NCBI GenBank assembly: GCA_031259605.1
Contig: JAIRLE010000029.1
Coordinates: forward strand, 1-37,069
Length of the DNA: 37,069 bases
Origin: Zoogloeaceae bacterium
Lineage (GTDB): Bacteria; Pseudomonadota; Gammaproteobacteria; Burkholderiales; Rhodocyclaceae
Direction of reading: 5' to 3'
How positions within the stretch are numbered: the first letter of the stretch is position 1; each line of letters starts with the position of its first letter. Made by a program: the position numbers and the translations under genes. Of this stretch, positions 1 to 7,998 are shown piece after piece. A model generated the notes under the pieces. The model was not told the origin of the DNA. It searched no databases and saw only the letters and a list, made by a program, of their open reading frames with translations.

Positions 1-1796
1 CCATTGGCGAACACGGCATAACCCGATGTCATTTGCCAGGGCGTGACGGAACCCGCGCCCAGCGCCATGGTCAGATAGGGCGGGTGACGCGCGGCGTCAA
101 AACCGAAACGGGTGACGTAATCCTGGGCATAGCGCGGGCCGATGTCCTGAAGCACGCGGATGGAAACCATGTTCTTGGAACGCGCCAACCCCATGCGCAG
201 GGTAATTGGGCCATCGTATTTGCCATCGTAATTCTTGGGTGCCCAGGGTTTTTCGCCGGTGACTTCCGGGCTGAGCGTCAAGGGTTCATCCGGCACGACG
301 CTGGCGGGTGAAAAGCCCTTTTCCAGCGCCGCTGAATAAATGAAGGGCTTGAAGCTGGAACCCGGCTGCCGCCAGGCTTGGGTAACCCGGTTATATGCGC
401 CCAGATTGGAATCAAAACCGCCGACCAGCGCGCGCACACGGCCATTTACGGGATGAATGGCGACAAAGGCGGCTTCCACATCGGGAAGTTGCGCAATCCG
501 CCATTGATCGTCCTTTTTGCTCAGGCGAATGACCGAACCGGGACGCAGCCGTTTATCGGGTTTCGCCTTGTCGCCCAACAGACGGGCGGCGAATTTGATG
601 GCGTCGCCAGAGAGCGTAAGCGTCTCGCCATCCTGAACGCGCGCCTTGACGGTCTGCGCCGAGGCGTCCAGCACGACGGCGGGCAACAGGTCTTCCACTG
701 CGGGGAATTCGTGCAGGGCGGCATCCAGCGTGTCGTCGGGATTGTCGTCGGAAGATTCATCGGCATTCCGCGCGAAGCGCGCAAGGTCAATGAACCCCTC
801 CGCGCCGCGATAGCCCTGGCGCAGGTCGTACTCCAGCACACCCTGGCGCAAGGCGCGCCAGGCGGCTTCCTGTTCCGCCATGTCGATGGTGGTGATGACT
901 TGCAGGCCGCCGCTATAGACCGTGTCCGGGAACTGTTCCTCCGTAATCAGGCGCGCCATTTCCGCCACGTATTCGGCGTGCTGGGTATGTTGTCCGATGT
1001 CGCGCTTGATGACCAAGGCATCCGATAGCGCTTCCTGGCGTTCTTCCGCGCGGATGAAGCCGAGCTCGAACATGCGGCGCAGCACGTATTCCTGGCGCTG
1101 GCGAGCATATTTGGGGTCTCTGACCGGGTTTCTCGAGGGCGTCTTGGGTAATCCGGCCAGCATGGCGGCTTCGGCAAGACTGATGCGCGCCAGGGGTTTG
1201 CCAAAATAGATCTGGGAGGCCGCCGCAAAGCCATAGGCGTGTTGCCCCAGGAAAATCTGGTTGATGTACAACTCGAAAATCTGATCCTTGCTGAGATTCT
1301 GCTCAATCTTCAGGGTCAGCAGCATTTCGTAGAACTTGCGTTTCAGGGTTTTTTCCGGGGTGAGGAAAAAATTGCGCGCCACTTGCTGGGTGATGGTCGA
1401 AGCCCCCTGCCGCCGCCCCTTGTTCATGAGGTTCACGTAGATCGCGCGCAAAACGCCCTTTGGGTCGATGCCGTAGTGCTGATAGAACTCGTCGTCCTCC
1501 GCTGCCAGCAGCGCCTGTTTCAGGGTATCGGGCACATCTTGGAACTTGACCGGGGCGCGGCGTTCCTCGCCGAACTCGCCGATCAGGTGACCATCGTTAC
1601 TGTAGATGCGCAGCGGAATCCTGGGCTGGTAATTGGTGAGCGCGTCCAGATCGGGCAGGGTGGGATAGCTGATCACTACCACGATGACGGCGATGGCGAC
1701 GCCCATGAGCGCCAGACCCAACACAAAACCAACGGGATAGAGTATGATGCGGACAACACGTGGCAGCGCGGCAAAGGAGGGGATTGCAAGAGACAT
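1..1796 (-). CDS. mrcA: Penicillin-binding protein 1A, 5' part (partial at left edge)
   Basis: Bifunctional class A penicillin-binding protein that polymerises lipid II into glycan (GT51 domain) and crosslinks peptides (transpeptidase) on the periplasmic side of the inner membrane. Translation of the minus strand gives a short cytoplasmic segment and one membrane anchor (about residues 15-44). The GT51 motif EDDEFYQHYGID follows, with the catalytic Glu near residue 100, then GASTITQQ at 131-138. A long linker leads to the transpeptidase SxxK box, PGSSFKP, with the acylated Ser near residue 480. About 598 codons are present; the SxN and KTG boxes lie beyond the left edge. The start is uncertain: ATG at 1796 or an in-frame ATG at 1829, eleven codons upstream, and neither has a strong ribosome site. 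It is divergent from pilM, the usual betaproteobacterial arrangement. Function is secure from the motifs. Confidence 0.93.
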   Translation of the reverse strand, partial: MSLAIPSFAALPRVVRIILYPVGFVLGLALMGVAIAVIVVVISYPTLPDLDALTNYQPRIPLRIYSNDGHLIGEFGEERRAPVKFQDVPDTLKQALLAAEDDEFYQHYGIDPKGVLRAIYVNLMNKGRRQGASTITQQVARNFFLTPEKTLKRKFYEMLLTLKIEQNLSKDQIFELYINQIFLGQHAYGFAAASQIYFGKPLARISLAEAAMLAGLPKTPSRNPVRDPKYARQRQEYVLRRMFELGFIRAEERQEALSDALVIKRDIGQHTQHAEYVAEMARLITEEQFPDTVYSGGLQVITTIDMAEQEAAWRALRQGVLEYDLRQGYRGAEGFIDLARFARNADESSDDNPDDTLDAALHEFPAVEDLLPAVVLDASAQTVKARVQDGETLTLSGDAIKFAARLLGDKAKPDKRLRPGSVIRLSKKDDQWRIAQLPDVEAAFVAIHPVNGRVRALVGGFDSNLGAYNRVTQAWRQPGSSFKPFIYSAALEKGFSPASVVPDEPLTLSPEVTGEKPWAPKNYDGKYDGPITLRMGLARSKNMVSIRVLQDIGPRYAQDYVTRFGFDAARHPPYLTMALGAGSVTPWQMTSGYAVFAN

Positions 1797-1870
1797 CGCG
1801 GGATTGTCGTAAGTTGAAATGTGGCGCATTATACCCGCATCGACGCCGCGCCCTAACACAACATAATTTT

Positions 1871-1898
1871 TTTGTAATAAATTGCTTTACATTATCAA
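1871..1898 (-). promoter_or_regulatory. Possible mrcA promoter
   Basis: Read on the minus strand, TTGATA (1893-1898) is followed after 16 bases by TACAAA (1871-1876). The match is moderate only. It overlaps the better pilM promoter on the other strand, so the two genes would share a compact back-to-back promoter region in the AT-rich gap. Confidence 0.3.
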
Positions 1899-1914
1899 GA
1901 CTTATTGCTAGGAT
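1886..1914 (+). promoter_or_regulatory. pilMNOPQ promoter (sigma-70 type)
   Basis: TTTACA (1886-1891), a 17-base spacer, then TAGGAT (1909-1914). A TG at 1906-1907 one base before the -10 makes it an extended -10 promoter. The stretch is AT-rich compared with its surroundings and lies 70 bases before the pilM start. Transcription would begin near 1921. No other promoter-like sequence was noticed before pilQ. Confidence 0.55.
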
Positions 1915-1984
1915 TTAATGTGAATTATCGGTTTGTGGCGTAACTCGTGGTTTTATCGAGTTTTTTTGAAGAGTGGAGGTGATC

Positions 1985-3061
1985 TTGGATCTGTCCTTTT
2001 TCAATCCCAAGGCGCGTTCCCTGCTTGGGTTGGATGTTTGCTCGTCCGCAGTGAAGATGCTGGAGTTGTCTGCTGTGGGGCGCAACGACTTTCGCGTTGA
2101 GCGGTACGCGATCGAAGTCCTGCCCAAGGATGCCGTCACGGATGGCAACATTGCCAACGTAGACGCCGTCATATCAGGTATACGCAATGCCTGGAGGCGC
2201 ATGTCGACTTCCGTGCGCAATGTGGCGATGGCGTTGCCCGCGTCTGCCGTCATTTCCAAGAAGATCATCGTGCCGGACGGTTTGCGCGATGATGAGCTGG
2301 ATGCGTTGGTGGAGTCGGAAGCCAGTCAGTACATTCCGTTTTCCATCGACGAAATCAATCTGGACTACCAGGTGCTGGGGGCTGCGCCCGCTTCGCCGGG
2401 CGAGCGGGAAGTCCTGATCGTCGCGTCCAAGAAGGATCGGGTGGAAGACCGTCTGGCGGTGGCGGAAGGCGCTGGCCTGAAGCCGGTGGTGATGGATGTC
2501 GAATCCTACGCTTCGCAACTGGCGTTTGATCTGATCGTCCAGCAGCTGCCCGAAATCCACTCTTCGTCCCTGGTGGCGCTGGTGGATATCGGCATGAACA
2601 CCATGCGGCTTTCCGTGCTGCGCGGCGATGCCACCGTCTATACCAAGGAATCGGTGTTTGGCGGCGGAATGCTCACACAGGATATCGTGCGGCGCTACGG
2701 CATGAGTTATGCCGAAGCCGAAACCGCCAAGCGCACGGGGGAATTGCCGGGCGACTACGAAACGGACCTGTTGCCGCAGTTTTCCGAAAACCTGTCGCTG
2801 GAAGTCGCGCGCGCCCTGCAATTCTTCTTTACTGCCACGCAGTTCAACAAGGTCGATCTCATCATGCTGGCGGGCGGTTGCGCCGCGATTCAAGGAATTG
2901 CGAATCAGGTGGCGAGCCGGACGCAGGTCAATACCGTCATTGCCGATCCCTTTACGGGCATGACGGTTTCCAGCAATGTCCGCGTCAACAATCTGCAAAG
3001 TGACGCGGCTTCCCTGCTGACCGTGTGTGGTCTGGCTTTGAGGAGGTTTGATCCATCATGA
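1985..3061 (+). CDS. pilM: Type IV pilus inner-membrane platform protein PilM
   Basis: Actin-like (FtsA/MreB fold) cytoplasmic ATP-binding protein that binds the N-terminal tail of PilN and anchors the type IV pilus alignment complex. The N-terminus from this start reads MDLSFFNPKARSLLGLDVCS, the standard PilM opening, with the phosphate-1 loop in LGLDVCSSAVK. The second phosphate loop is in ALVDIGMNTMRLSV, and IMLAGGCAAIQGI provides the adenosine-side glycines. I choose a TTG start at 1985 because GGAGGTGATC lies directly before it at 1975-1984, a near-perfect match to the 16S anti-Shine-Dalgarno. An upstream GTG at 1973 would add four residues and overlap that site. It is the first gene of pilMNOPQ and overlaps pilN by ATGA. 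Length 358 residues is normal. Confidence 0.93.
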   Translation: MDLSFFNPKARSLLGLDVCSSAVKMLELSAVGRNDFRVERYAIEVLPKDAVTDGNIANVDAVISGIRNAWRRMSTSVRNVAMALPASAVISKKIIVPDGLRDDELDALVESEASQYIPFSIDEINLDYQVLGAAPASPGEREVLIVASKKDRVEDRLAVAEGAGLKPVVMDVESYASQLAFDLIVQQLPEIHSSSLVALVDIGMNTMRLSVLRGDATVYTKESVFGGGMLTQDIVRRYGMSYAEAETAKRTGELPGDYETDLLPQFSENLSLEVARALQFFFTATQFNKVDLIMLAGGCAAIQGIANQVASRTQVNTVIADPFTGMTVSSNVRVNNLQSDAASLLTVCGLALRRFDPS

Positions 3062-3798
3062 TTCGCATTAATCTCCTTCCTTACAAGGAAGAACTGCGCA
3101 AGGCCAAACGGCAGCAGTTTGGCGTACTGGCCGTTGCGTTCGCGGCGGCGGCGGCGCTGACGGTCTTTGTTGCCTATGAGTTGTATGATGTGGCCATTGG
3201 CAGTCAAAACAGCCGCAACCAGATGCTGCAAGCGGGCATTGACTCCACCAAGCGCCAGCTTCAGGAAATCGAGGAGATCAAGGCCAAGAGCGCGGCGTTG
3301 CTGGGGCGCAAGAGCGCCATCGAGTCCTTGCAGAAAGACCGTAACAACACGGTGCGCCTGCTGAGCGAAATGGTGCAGCAAACGCCGGAAGGCATCTATC
3401 TCACCTCCTTGCAACAAACGGGCGCCAATGTCGAGATCAAGGGCTATGCCCAATCCAGCTCGCGGGTGTCGATTCTGATGCGCAACATTGAAGCCTCCCG
3501 CTGGATGAATGCGCCCATGCTGAAGGAAGTCCAGGCTGTGGTGGTGCGTGGGCGGCGTGTGCCAGAGTTTACGCTGTCGTTCCAGGCGGTAGACAAGGGT
3601 GAGGCAACGGCGGCGGAGGCGTCTCCGGCGGTGGGAGACGAAGACGCGGCGCTTGACGCCGCGGAAGCAAACGCTTCTGCCGAAACCGCGCCGGGAGCGA
3701 CATCGGCGCCGCCTGCGCCAACAACGGAAGGCGAGGCGGCAACAACGCCCGCAGCGACGACGGATAGCGCGCCCGCCGAAACGGCCAAGGAGGGATGA
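3058..3798 (+). CDS. pilN: Type IV pilus alignment protein PilN
   Basis: Bitopic inner-membrane protein. Its cytoplasmic N-terminus (MIRINLLPYKEELRKAKR, containing the conserved INLLPY motif bound by PilM) is followed by one membrane helix at about residues 21-44. A periplasmic coiled coil and a ferredoxin-like domain come next, pairing with PilO. The recognisable domain ends near residue 177. Residues 178-246 form an Ala/Thr/Glu/Pro-rich low-complexity tail that typical PilN proteins (about 180-200 residues) lack. It overlaps pilM at the start and pilO at the end. Identification is secure from the motif and operon position; the role of the tail is unknown. Confidence 0.93.
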   Translation: MIRINLLPYKEELRKAKRQQFGVLAVAFAAAAALTVFVAYELYDVAIGSQNSRNQMLQAGIDSTKRQLQEIEEIKAKSAALLGRKSAIESLQKDRNNTVRLLSEMVQQTPEGIYLTSLQQTGANVEIKGYAQSSSRVSILMRNIEASRWMNAPMLKEVQAVVVRGRRVPEFTLSFQAVDKGEATAAEASPAVGDEDAALDAAEANASAETAPGATSAPPAPTTEGEAATTPAATTDSAPAETAKEG

Positions 3799-3803
3799 AG
3801 AAC

Positions 3804-4433
3804 ATGGAAAAGCCGAGTTTTCAGAAAATCATCGAAGATTTTCGTTGCCTGAATAACAGCGATCCCGCAGCGTGGCTTCCTATCCCACGTTTCACGGTGC
3901 TGGCGCTCATTTTCATTCTGGTCGCCGGCTTGGGCGGCTACCTGCTCGTTTCGGACCAGATGGCTACGCTTGAGAGCGTCAAGGCTCAGGAAGCGCAACT
4001 GCGGGAGGAATTCCTCAAGGGCAAGCGGGCGTCGGCCAGTCTGGAGCTTTATCGCCAGCAACTGGAAGAAATCGACAAATCGTTTGGTGCCCTGCTGCAG
4101 CAACTGCCCAATCGTACCCAGGTCGACGCGTTGTTGCAGGAAGTGAACCAGGCGGGCGTGGGGCAAGGGTTGCAGTTTGAATTGTTCCGTCCGTCCAACG
4201 AGATTATCCGTGAGTTCTATGTGGAGCTGCCCATTGCGGTGCGTATTTCCGGCGGGTATCACGACCTGGGTTCCTTTGCGGCGGATGTCGCCAAACTGCC
4301 GCGCATCGTCACGCTTTCCGATATCCGGATTACCCCGTCGGCGGATAATCTAAGCATGGAAATGCAGTTGAAGACCTACCGTTACATTGATGAAGAGGAG
4401 CAGGCGCAAGCCGCTCAGGGAGGCGGGAGATGA
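3804..4433 (+). CDS. pilO: Type IV pilus alignment protein PilO
   Basis: Bitopic inner-membrane partner of PilN. The N-terminus includes LNNSDPAAWLPIPRF, typical of PilO, then one membrane helix (roughly residues 32-50), a coiled coil (LESVKAQEAQLREEF) and a periplasmic ferredoxin-like domain ending near YRYIDEEE. Two ATGs are possible, at 3795 and 3804. The ribosome site AAGGAGGG at 3787-3794 is too close to the first (about 1 base) and about 10 bases from the second, so 3804 is preferred. It overlaps pilP by ATGA. Length is about 209 residues, normal for the family. Confidence 0.92.
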   Translation: MEKPSFQKIIEDFRCLNNSDPAAWLPIPRFTVLALIFILVAGLGGYLLVSDQMATLESVKAQEAQLREEFLKGKRASASLELYRQQLEEIDKSFGALLQQLPNRTQVDALLQEVNQAGVGQGLQFELFRPSNEIIREFYVELPIAVRISGGYHDLGSFAADVAKLPRIVTLSDIRITPSADNLSMEMQLKTYRYIDEEEQAQAAQGGGR

Positions 4434-4957
4434 ACAAGATTTTCATTGCTGTGGCGGCTTTGGGCCTGGCGGCCTGTAGCAACCAGGACAATCTGGAAGC
4501 CTGGATGGAAGAAAGCACCAGGGACATCAAGGTCAGCATCGATCCCATTCCCCAGATGACGCCCTATGAGCCGGTGACGTATGACGTGGCCAGTCTGCTG
4601 GATCCGTTCAACAATGCCAAGATTGTGCCGGCGGGCAGGGGACGTCCACGCACCGGGGGTTCGCTCGAGCCGGATTATGAGGCGCGCGAATTGCGCAACA
4701 ACATCATGGAAAGGTATTCGCTGGAATCCATGAACATGATTGGCGTCCTGAATCTCAACAATCAGATCATGGCGGCCATTCTGGTCGATGGTCTGGTCAG
4801 GCAGGTCAAGCTTGGAGATTACATTGGGGTTGATTTTGGCGTGGTCACGCAAATTACCGACAATGAAGTCACCATCAAGGAAGTCGTCGAGGATCGGAAC
4901 GACGAATGGGTTGAGCGTATCAACACGTTGAAATTGCAGGTTAAGGAGGGTGCGTAA
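4430..4957 (+). CDS. pilP: Type IV pilus assembly lipoprotein PilP
   Basis: Inner-membrane lipoprotein that links the PilN-PilO complex to the PilQ secretin. The signal peptide ends in the lipobox LAAC, with the lipidated Cys at residue 16. An extended linker follows (DPFNNAKIVP is typical), then a C-terminal beta-sandwich (homology region) with VDGLVRQVKLGDYIG and VTQITDNEVTIKEVV. The 175 residues match the family. It sits between pilO (ATGA overlap) and pilQ, which follows immediately after the stop codon. Assignment rests on the lipobox, the conserved domain and gene order. Confidence 0.93.
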   Translation: MNKIFIAVAALGLAACSNQDNLEAWMEESTRDIKVSIDPIPQMTPYEPVTYDVASLLDPFNNAKIVPAGRGRPRTGGSLEPDYEARELRNNIMERYSLESMNMIGVLNLNNQIMAAILVDGLVRQVKLGDYIGVDFGVVTQITDNEVTIKEVVEDRNDEWVERINTLKLQVKEGA

Positions 4958-7099
4958 ATGAAACACGTCAAAAAATACATCGCCTGGGCAGCGACGCTTT
5001 GCCTGGGAGTGCTGTTTTCCGCATTCGCTGGCGCGGAAGAAGCGGGAAAGAACGCGATTACCGCAGTTACCATCACGACTCAGGGCAATGCCATCATGCT
5101 CAAGATCGACTTGAAAGAGGCGTTGACGGAATTGCCAACGGAATTCAGCATTGCCAATCCGCCGCGCGTCGCGCTGGATTTCAAGGATGTTGATAACGCA
5201 CTGGAGGGCAATCGCCGCGTGGTGAAAGAAGGCGACTTGACCAGCCTGGATGTCATCCAGTCGGGCAACAAGACGCGTCTGGTGCTCAATCTGGTGCGCA
5301 GCATGCATTATGCCGCGCGCCTGGAAGACGCTTCCCTGCTGGTTACGCTGACGCCGCTGGAAAATGCGGACATAACGCAAAAAAGCGTCTTTACCCAGGA
5401 ATCCATCCGGCAGCAGCACGAGATACGCGATATTTCCTTCCGCCGGGGCAAGGATGGCGAAGGGCGGGTCATCGTCGAACTTTCGGATGCGGGCGCGGGC
5501 ATCAACATTCGCCAACAGGGCAATGACCTGGTGGTGGATTTCCTGAAAACCGATTTGCCGGAGAATCTGCGTCGGCGCATGGACGTGCTTGATTTCGCAA
5601 CGCCCGTGACCGCTGTGGCAACAGACGGCAAGGGCGAGCATGTGCGCATGACGATTACCTCGCAAGGGCATTGGGAACACAACGCCTATCAGACGGAAAA
5701 TCAGTTCGTGGCGGAAGTCAGGGCAATTGTCGAAGATCCGACCAAACTGGTGCAAAGCAGCAAGCTCGGCTATCAGGGGCCACGCATCAGCATCAATTAC
5801 CAGAATGGCGACGTGCGCGCGTTGTTGCGCTTGATGGCGGAGGAACTGGGTTTCAACGCGGTGATCAGCGAAACCGTGCGCGGCACGACCACGCTGGTAT
5901 TGAAAGACGTGCCGGCGGATCAGGTCATCGACATCATTTTCCAGCAAAAAGGGCTGGATATGCGCAAGAACGGCAACGTGATCCTGATTGCGCCGCGCGA
6001 CGAACTGGCGACGCGGGAGAAGCTGGAATATGAAACCAATCGCACCCGTGAGGAACTGGAACCGCTGGTCATGGAAAACTTCCAGTTGAATTATCACAAT
6101 GCCGGTGCCATTCAGAGCATCCTCTCAAGCAAGGATCAGCAGATTCTTTCCAAGCGCGGCACAGTCAGTACCGACCCGCGCACCAACATCCTGTTCGTGC
6201 GCGACACGCCGGATCGCCTGGACGAGGTGCGGCGCCTGCTGGCGCAGATTGACGTGCCCTTGCGCCAGGTGCTGATTGAGGCGCGCATCGTGGAGGCGAC
6301 GGATACCTTTGCCAAGAATCTGGGGGTGCGTCTGGGCTTGCTGCACGGCAAGAATTACACCAACGCTGGTACTTGGTTCGGGATGGGAGGAGATGCTTCG
6401 CAGACGTCGAGAGCCTTTGCTCCTGCTGCGGGTAAGCCTTCCGATGTCTCGAATCCGGCGTGGAGCGTGGAGGGTACCGCAGAGTTCCCAGCCGTAAACC
6501 AGGTCAATCTACCTGCTCAAGGTTATGGCAATGCGGATGCGCAATTGTTCTCCTTCCTTCTGGCCAACAGACAAGGCACGCGCATGTTGAATCTTGAAAT
6601 TTCGGCGCTGGAAGCGGATCTGAAGGGCCGCGTCGTCTCCAGTCCGCGCGTGTTGACTTCGGACAAAGGGGAAGCGCTGATTGAACAGGGGGTGGAAATT
6701 CCCTATCAGGAAGCCTCCAGTTCCGGATCGACCAGCGTCTCCTTCAAGAAGGCCGTGCTTTCCCTGAAGGTAAGGCCGCAGATCACGCCGGACGGCAAGG
6801 TGGCCATGAAGATTGAGGTCAACAAGGATTCGCGCGGCGAAACCGTGCCGGGCGGCGTGGCCATCAACACCAAGAAAGTGCAGACCGACGTGCTGGTGGA
6901 AAATGGCGGCACGGTGGTGATTGGCGGCATCTATGAACTGACGAATCGTAACGACATCGACAAGGTGCCGCTGTTGGGCGATATGCCCATTCTCGGCTAC
7001 CTCTTCCGCAGCCAGGCGCGCGTGAGCGAGAAGTCCGAGCTTCTGGTGTTCATCACGCCGAGAATTCTCAACGAAAACCTGACGATAGGCAGCAATTGA
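4958..7099 (+). CDS. pilQ: Type IV pilus secretin PilQ
   Basis: Outer-membrane secretin forming the gated channel through which the pilus fibre passes. The signal peptide covers residues 1-26 (ends AFAGA). Two AMIN-type peptidoglycan-binding domains follow (about 30-125 and 150-255). Next is a secretin N0/STN region (SINYQNGDVRALLRLMAEE, DIIFQQKGLDMRKNGNVILI) and a secretin_N domain (FQLNYHNAGAIQSIL, RLLAQIDVPLRQVLIEARIVEA). The C-terminal secretin core carries the signature VPLLGDMPILGYLFR and ends in ELLVFITPRIL. At 713 residues it is a usual length. It is last in the operon, followed by a terminator. The aroK-aroB pair often found after pilQ in betaproteobacteria is absent. Confidence 0.95.
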   Translation: MKHVKKYIAWAATLCLGVLFSAFAGAEEAGKNAITAVTITTQGNAIMLKIDLKEALTELPTEFSIANPPRVALDFKDVDNALEGNRRVVKEGDLTSLDVIQSGNKTRLVLNLVRSMHYAARLEDASLLVTLTPLENADITQKSVFTQESIRQQHEIRDISFRRGKDGEGRVIVELSDAGAGINIRQQGNDLVVDFLKTDLPENLRRRMDVLDFATPVTAVATDGKGEHVRMTITSQGHWEHNAYQTENQFVAEVRAIVEDPTKLVQSSKLGYQGPRISINYQNGDVRALLRLMAEELGFNAVISETVRGTTTLVLKDVPADQVIDIIFQQKGLDMRKNGNVILIAPRDELATREKLEYETNRTREELEPLVMENFQLNYHNAGAIQSILSSKDQQILSKRGTVSTDPRTNILFVRDTPDRLDEVRRLLAQIDVPLRQVLIEARIVEATDTFAKNLGVRLGLLHGKNYTNAGTWFGMGGDASQTSRAFAPAAGKPSDVSNPAWSVEGTAEFPAVNQVNLPAQGYGNADAQLFSFLLANRQGTRMLNLEISALEADLKGRVVSSPRVLTSDKGEALIEQGVEIPYQEASSSGSTSVSFKKAVLSLKVRPQITPDGKVAMKIEVNKDSRGETVPGGVAINTKKVQTDVLVENGGTVVIGGIYELTNRNDIDKVPLLGDMPILGYLFRSQARVSEKSELLVFITPRILNENLTIGSN

Positions 7100-7114
7100 T
7101 CGTTTCTCAGGGAT

Positions 7115-7144
7115 AAAAAAGCCGGGATATTCCCGGCTTTTTTT
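7115..7144. terminator. Bidirectional intrinsic terminator between pilQ and murI
   Basis: Stem GCCGGGA (7121-7127), loop TAT, stem TCCCGGC (7131-7137). T residues follow at 7138-7144 and A residues precede at 7115-7120. The hairpin plus T-run works on both strands, so it can end the pil operon and the convergent transcript ending in murI. Confidence 0.9.
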
Positions 7145-7151
7145 GGGGATT

Positions 7152-7949
7152 TTATATCATCCAACTTTCCACCGGCATGAAAATGCCGCAGAGGCGGACG
7201 AGCGTTGCGCCGACCTGGAAGGCGTCGCCGCTGGTGGCAAAGCGCAACTGGCCGTCACCGCCTCCCGGAATGCCCGTCTCTTTCAATCGGCGCTCAAGCT
7301 GACGGGCGACGGCTTCGCCGGTGTCGACCACGGTTGTTTCCGGCGGAAGGCGCTGGACGATGCCTGTCTTGACCCACGGATAGTGGGTGCAGCCAAGAAC
7401 GACGACATCGGCATTGGCATTGGCGAGCGGGCGCACGTAGGCGTCCAGCAGGGTTTCGACTTTTGCGCTTCCTGGCCCTTCGGCTTCGATGGTTTCGGCA
7501 AGGCCGGGACAGGCTTGCGTGATGACGGTAGTTCCGGCGGCATGGTTTTTGACCAGTTGGGCAAAGCGGCGGCTTGCCAGCGTGTGGGTGGTGGCGAGCA
7601 CGCCGAGTATGCCGTTTCGCGTCAGTGCCGCCGCCGGTTTGATGGCGGGTTCCAGCGCGACGACGGGCATGGCGAGCCGCGCGCGTATGCTTTCGGCGGC
7701 AGCGGCGGTGGCAGTGTTGCAGGCGACGACGATTGCCTTGCAGCCGCCGTGTTCCGCCAGCGCGGCGCTGATGCGCTGGGCGCGCGTCTGGATGAAGGTT
7801 TCCGGTTTGTCGCCATAGGGCAGGTGGCGGGTATCGGCGAAATAAATGAAATCCTCGTCCGGCAGACGCGCGCGCAGGGACTGCAACACGGTCAAGCCGC
7901 CCAGTCCCGAATCGAAGACGCCGATGGGTTGGTGCGGCACGATGCTCAC
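7152..7949 (-). CDS. murI: Glutamate racemase
   Basis: Cofactor-independent racemase converting L-Glu to D-Glu, the substrate of MurD, in the cytoplasm. The N-terminus has GVFDSGLGGLTVL, with the conserved Asp13 and Ser14. The two catalytic cysteines are visible in VVACNTATAA (Cys77) and VLGCTHYP (Cys187). The start codon is GTG at 7949 and the length (265 residues) is normal. It lies 49 bases downstream of rpoD on the same strand with no terminator between, so it is probably co-transcribed with rpoD. It converges on pilQ. Confidence 0.95.
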   Translation of the reverse strand: MSIVPHQPIGVFDSGLGGLTVLQSLRARLPDEDFIYFADTRHLPYGDKPETFIQTRAQRISAALAEHGGCKAIVVACNTATAAAAESIRARLAMPVVALEPAIKPAAALTRNGILGVLATTHTLASRRFAQLVKNHAAGTTVITQACPGLAETIEAEGPGSAKVETLLDAYVRPLANANADVVVLGCTHYPWVKTGIVQRLPPETTVVDTGEAVARQLERRLKETGIPGGGDGQLRFATSGDAFQVGATLVRLCGIFMPVESWMI

Positions 7950-7998
7950 GGCGCGCGGGCGGATTGCAAAGACGTGATCAGAGGGTCAAGAACCGCGC

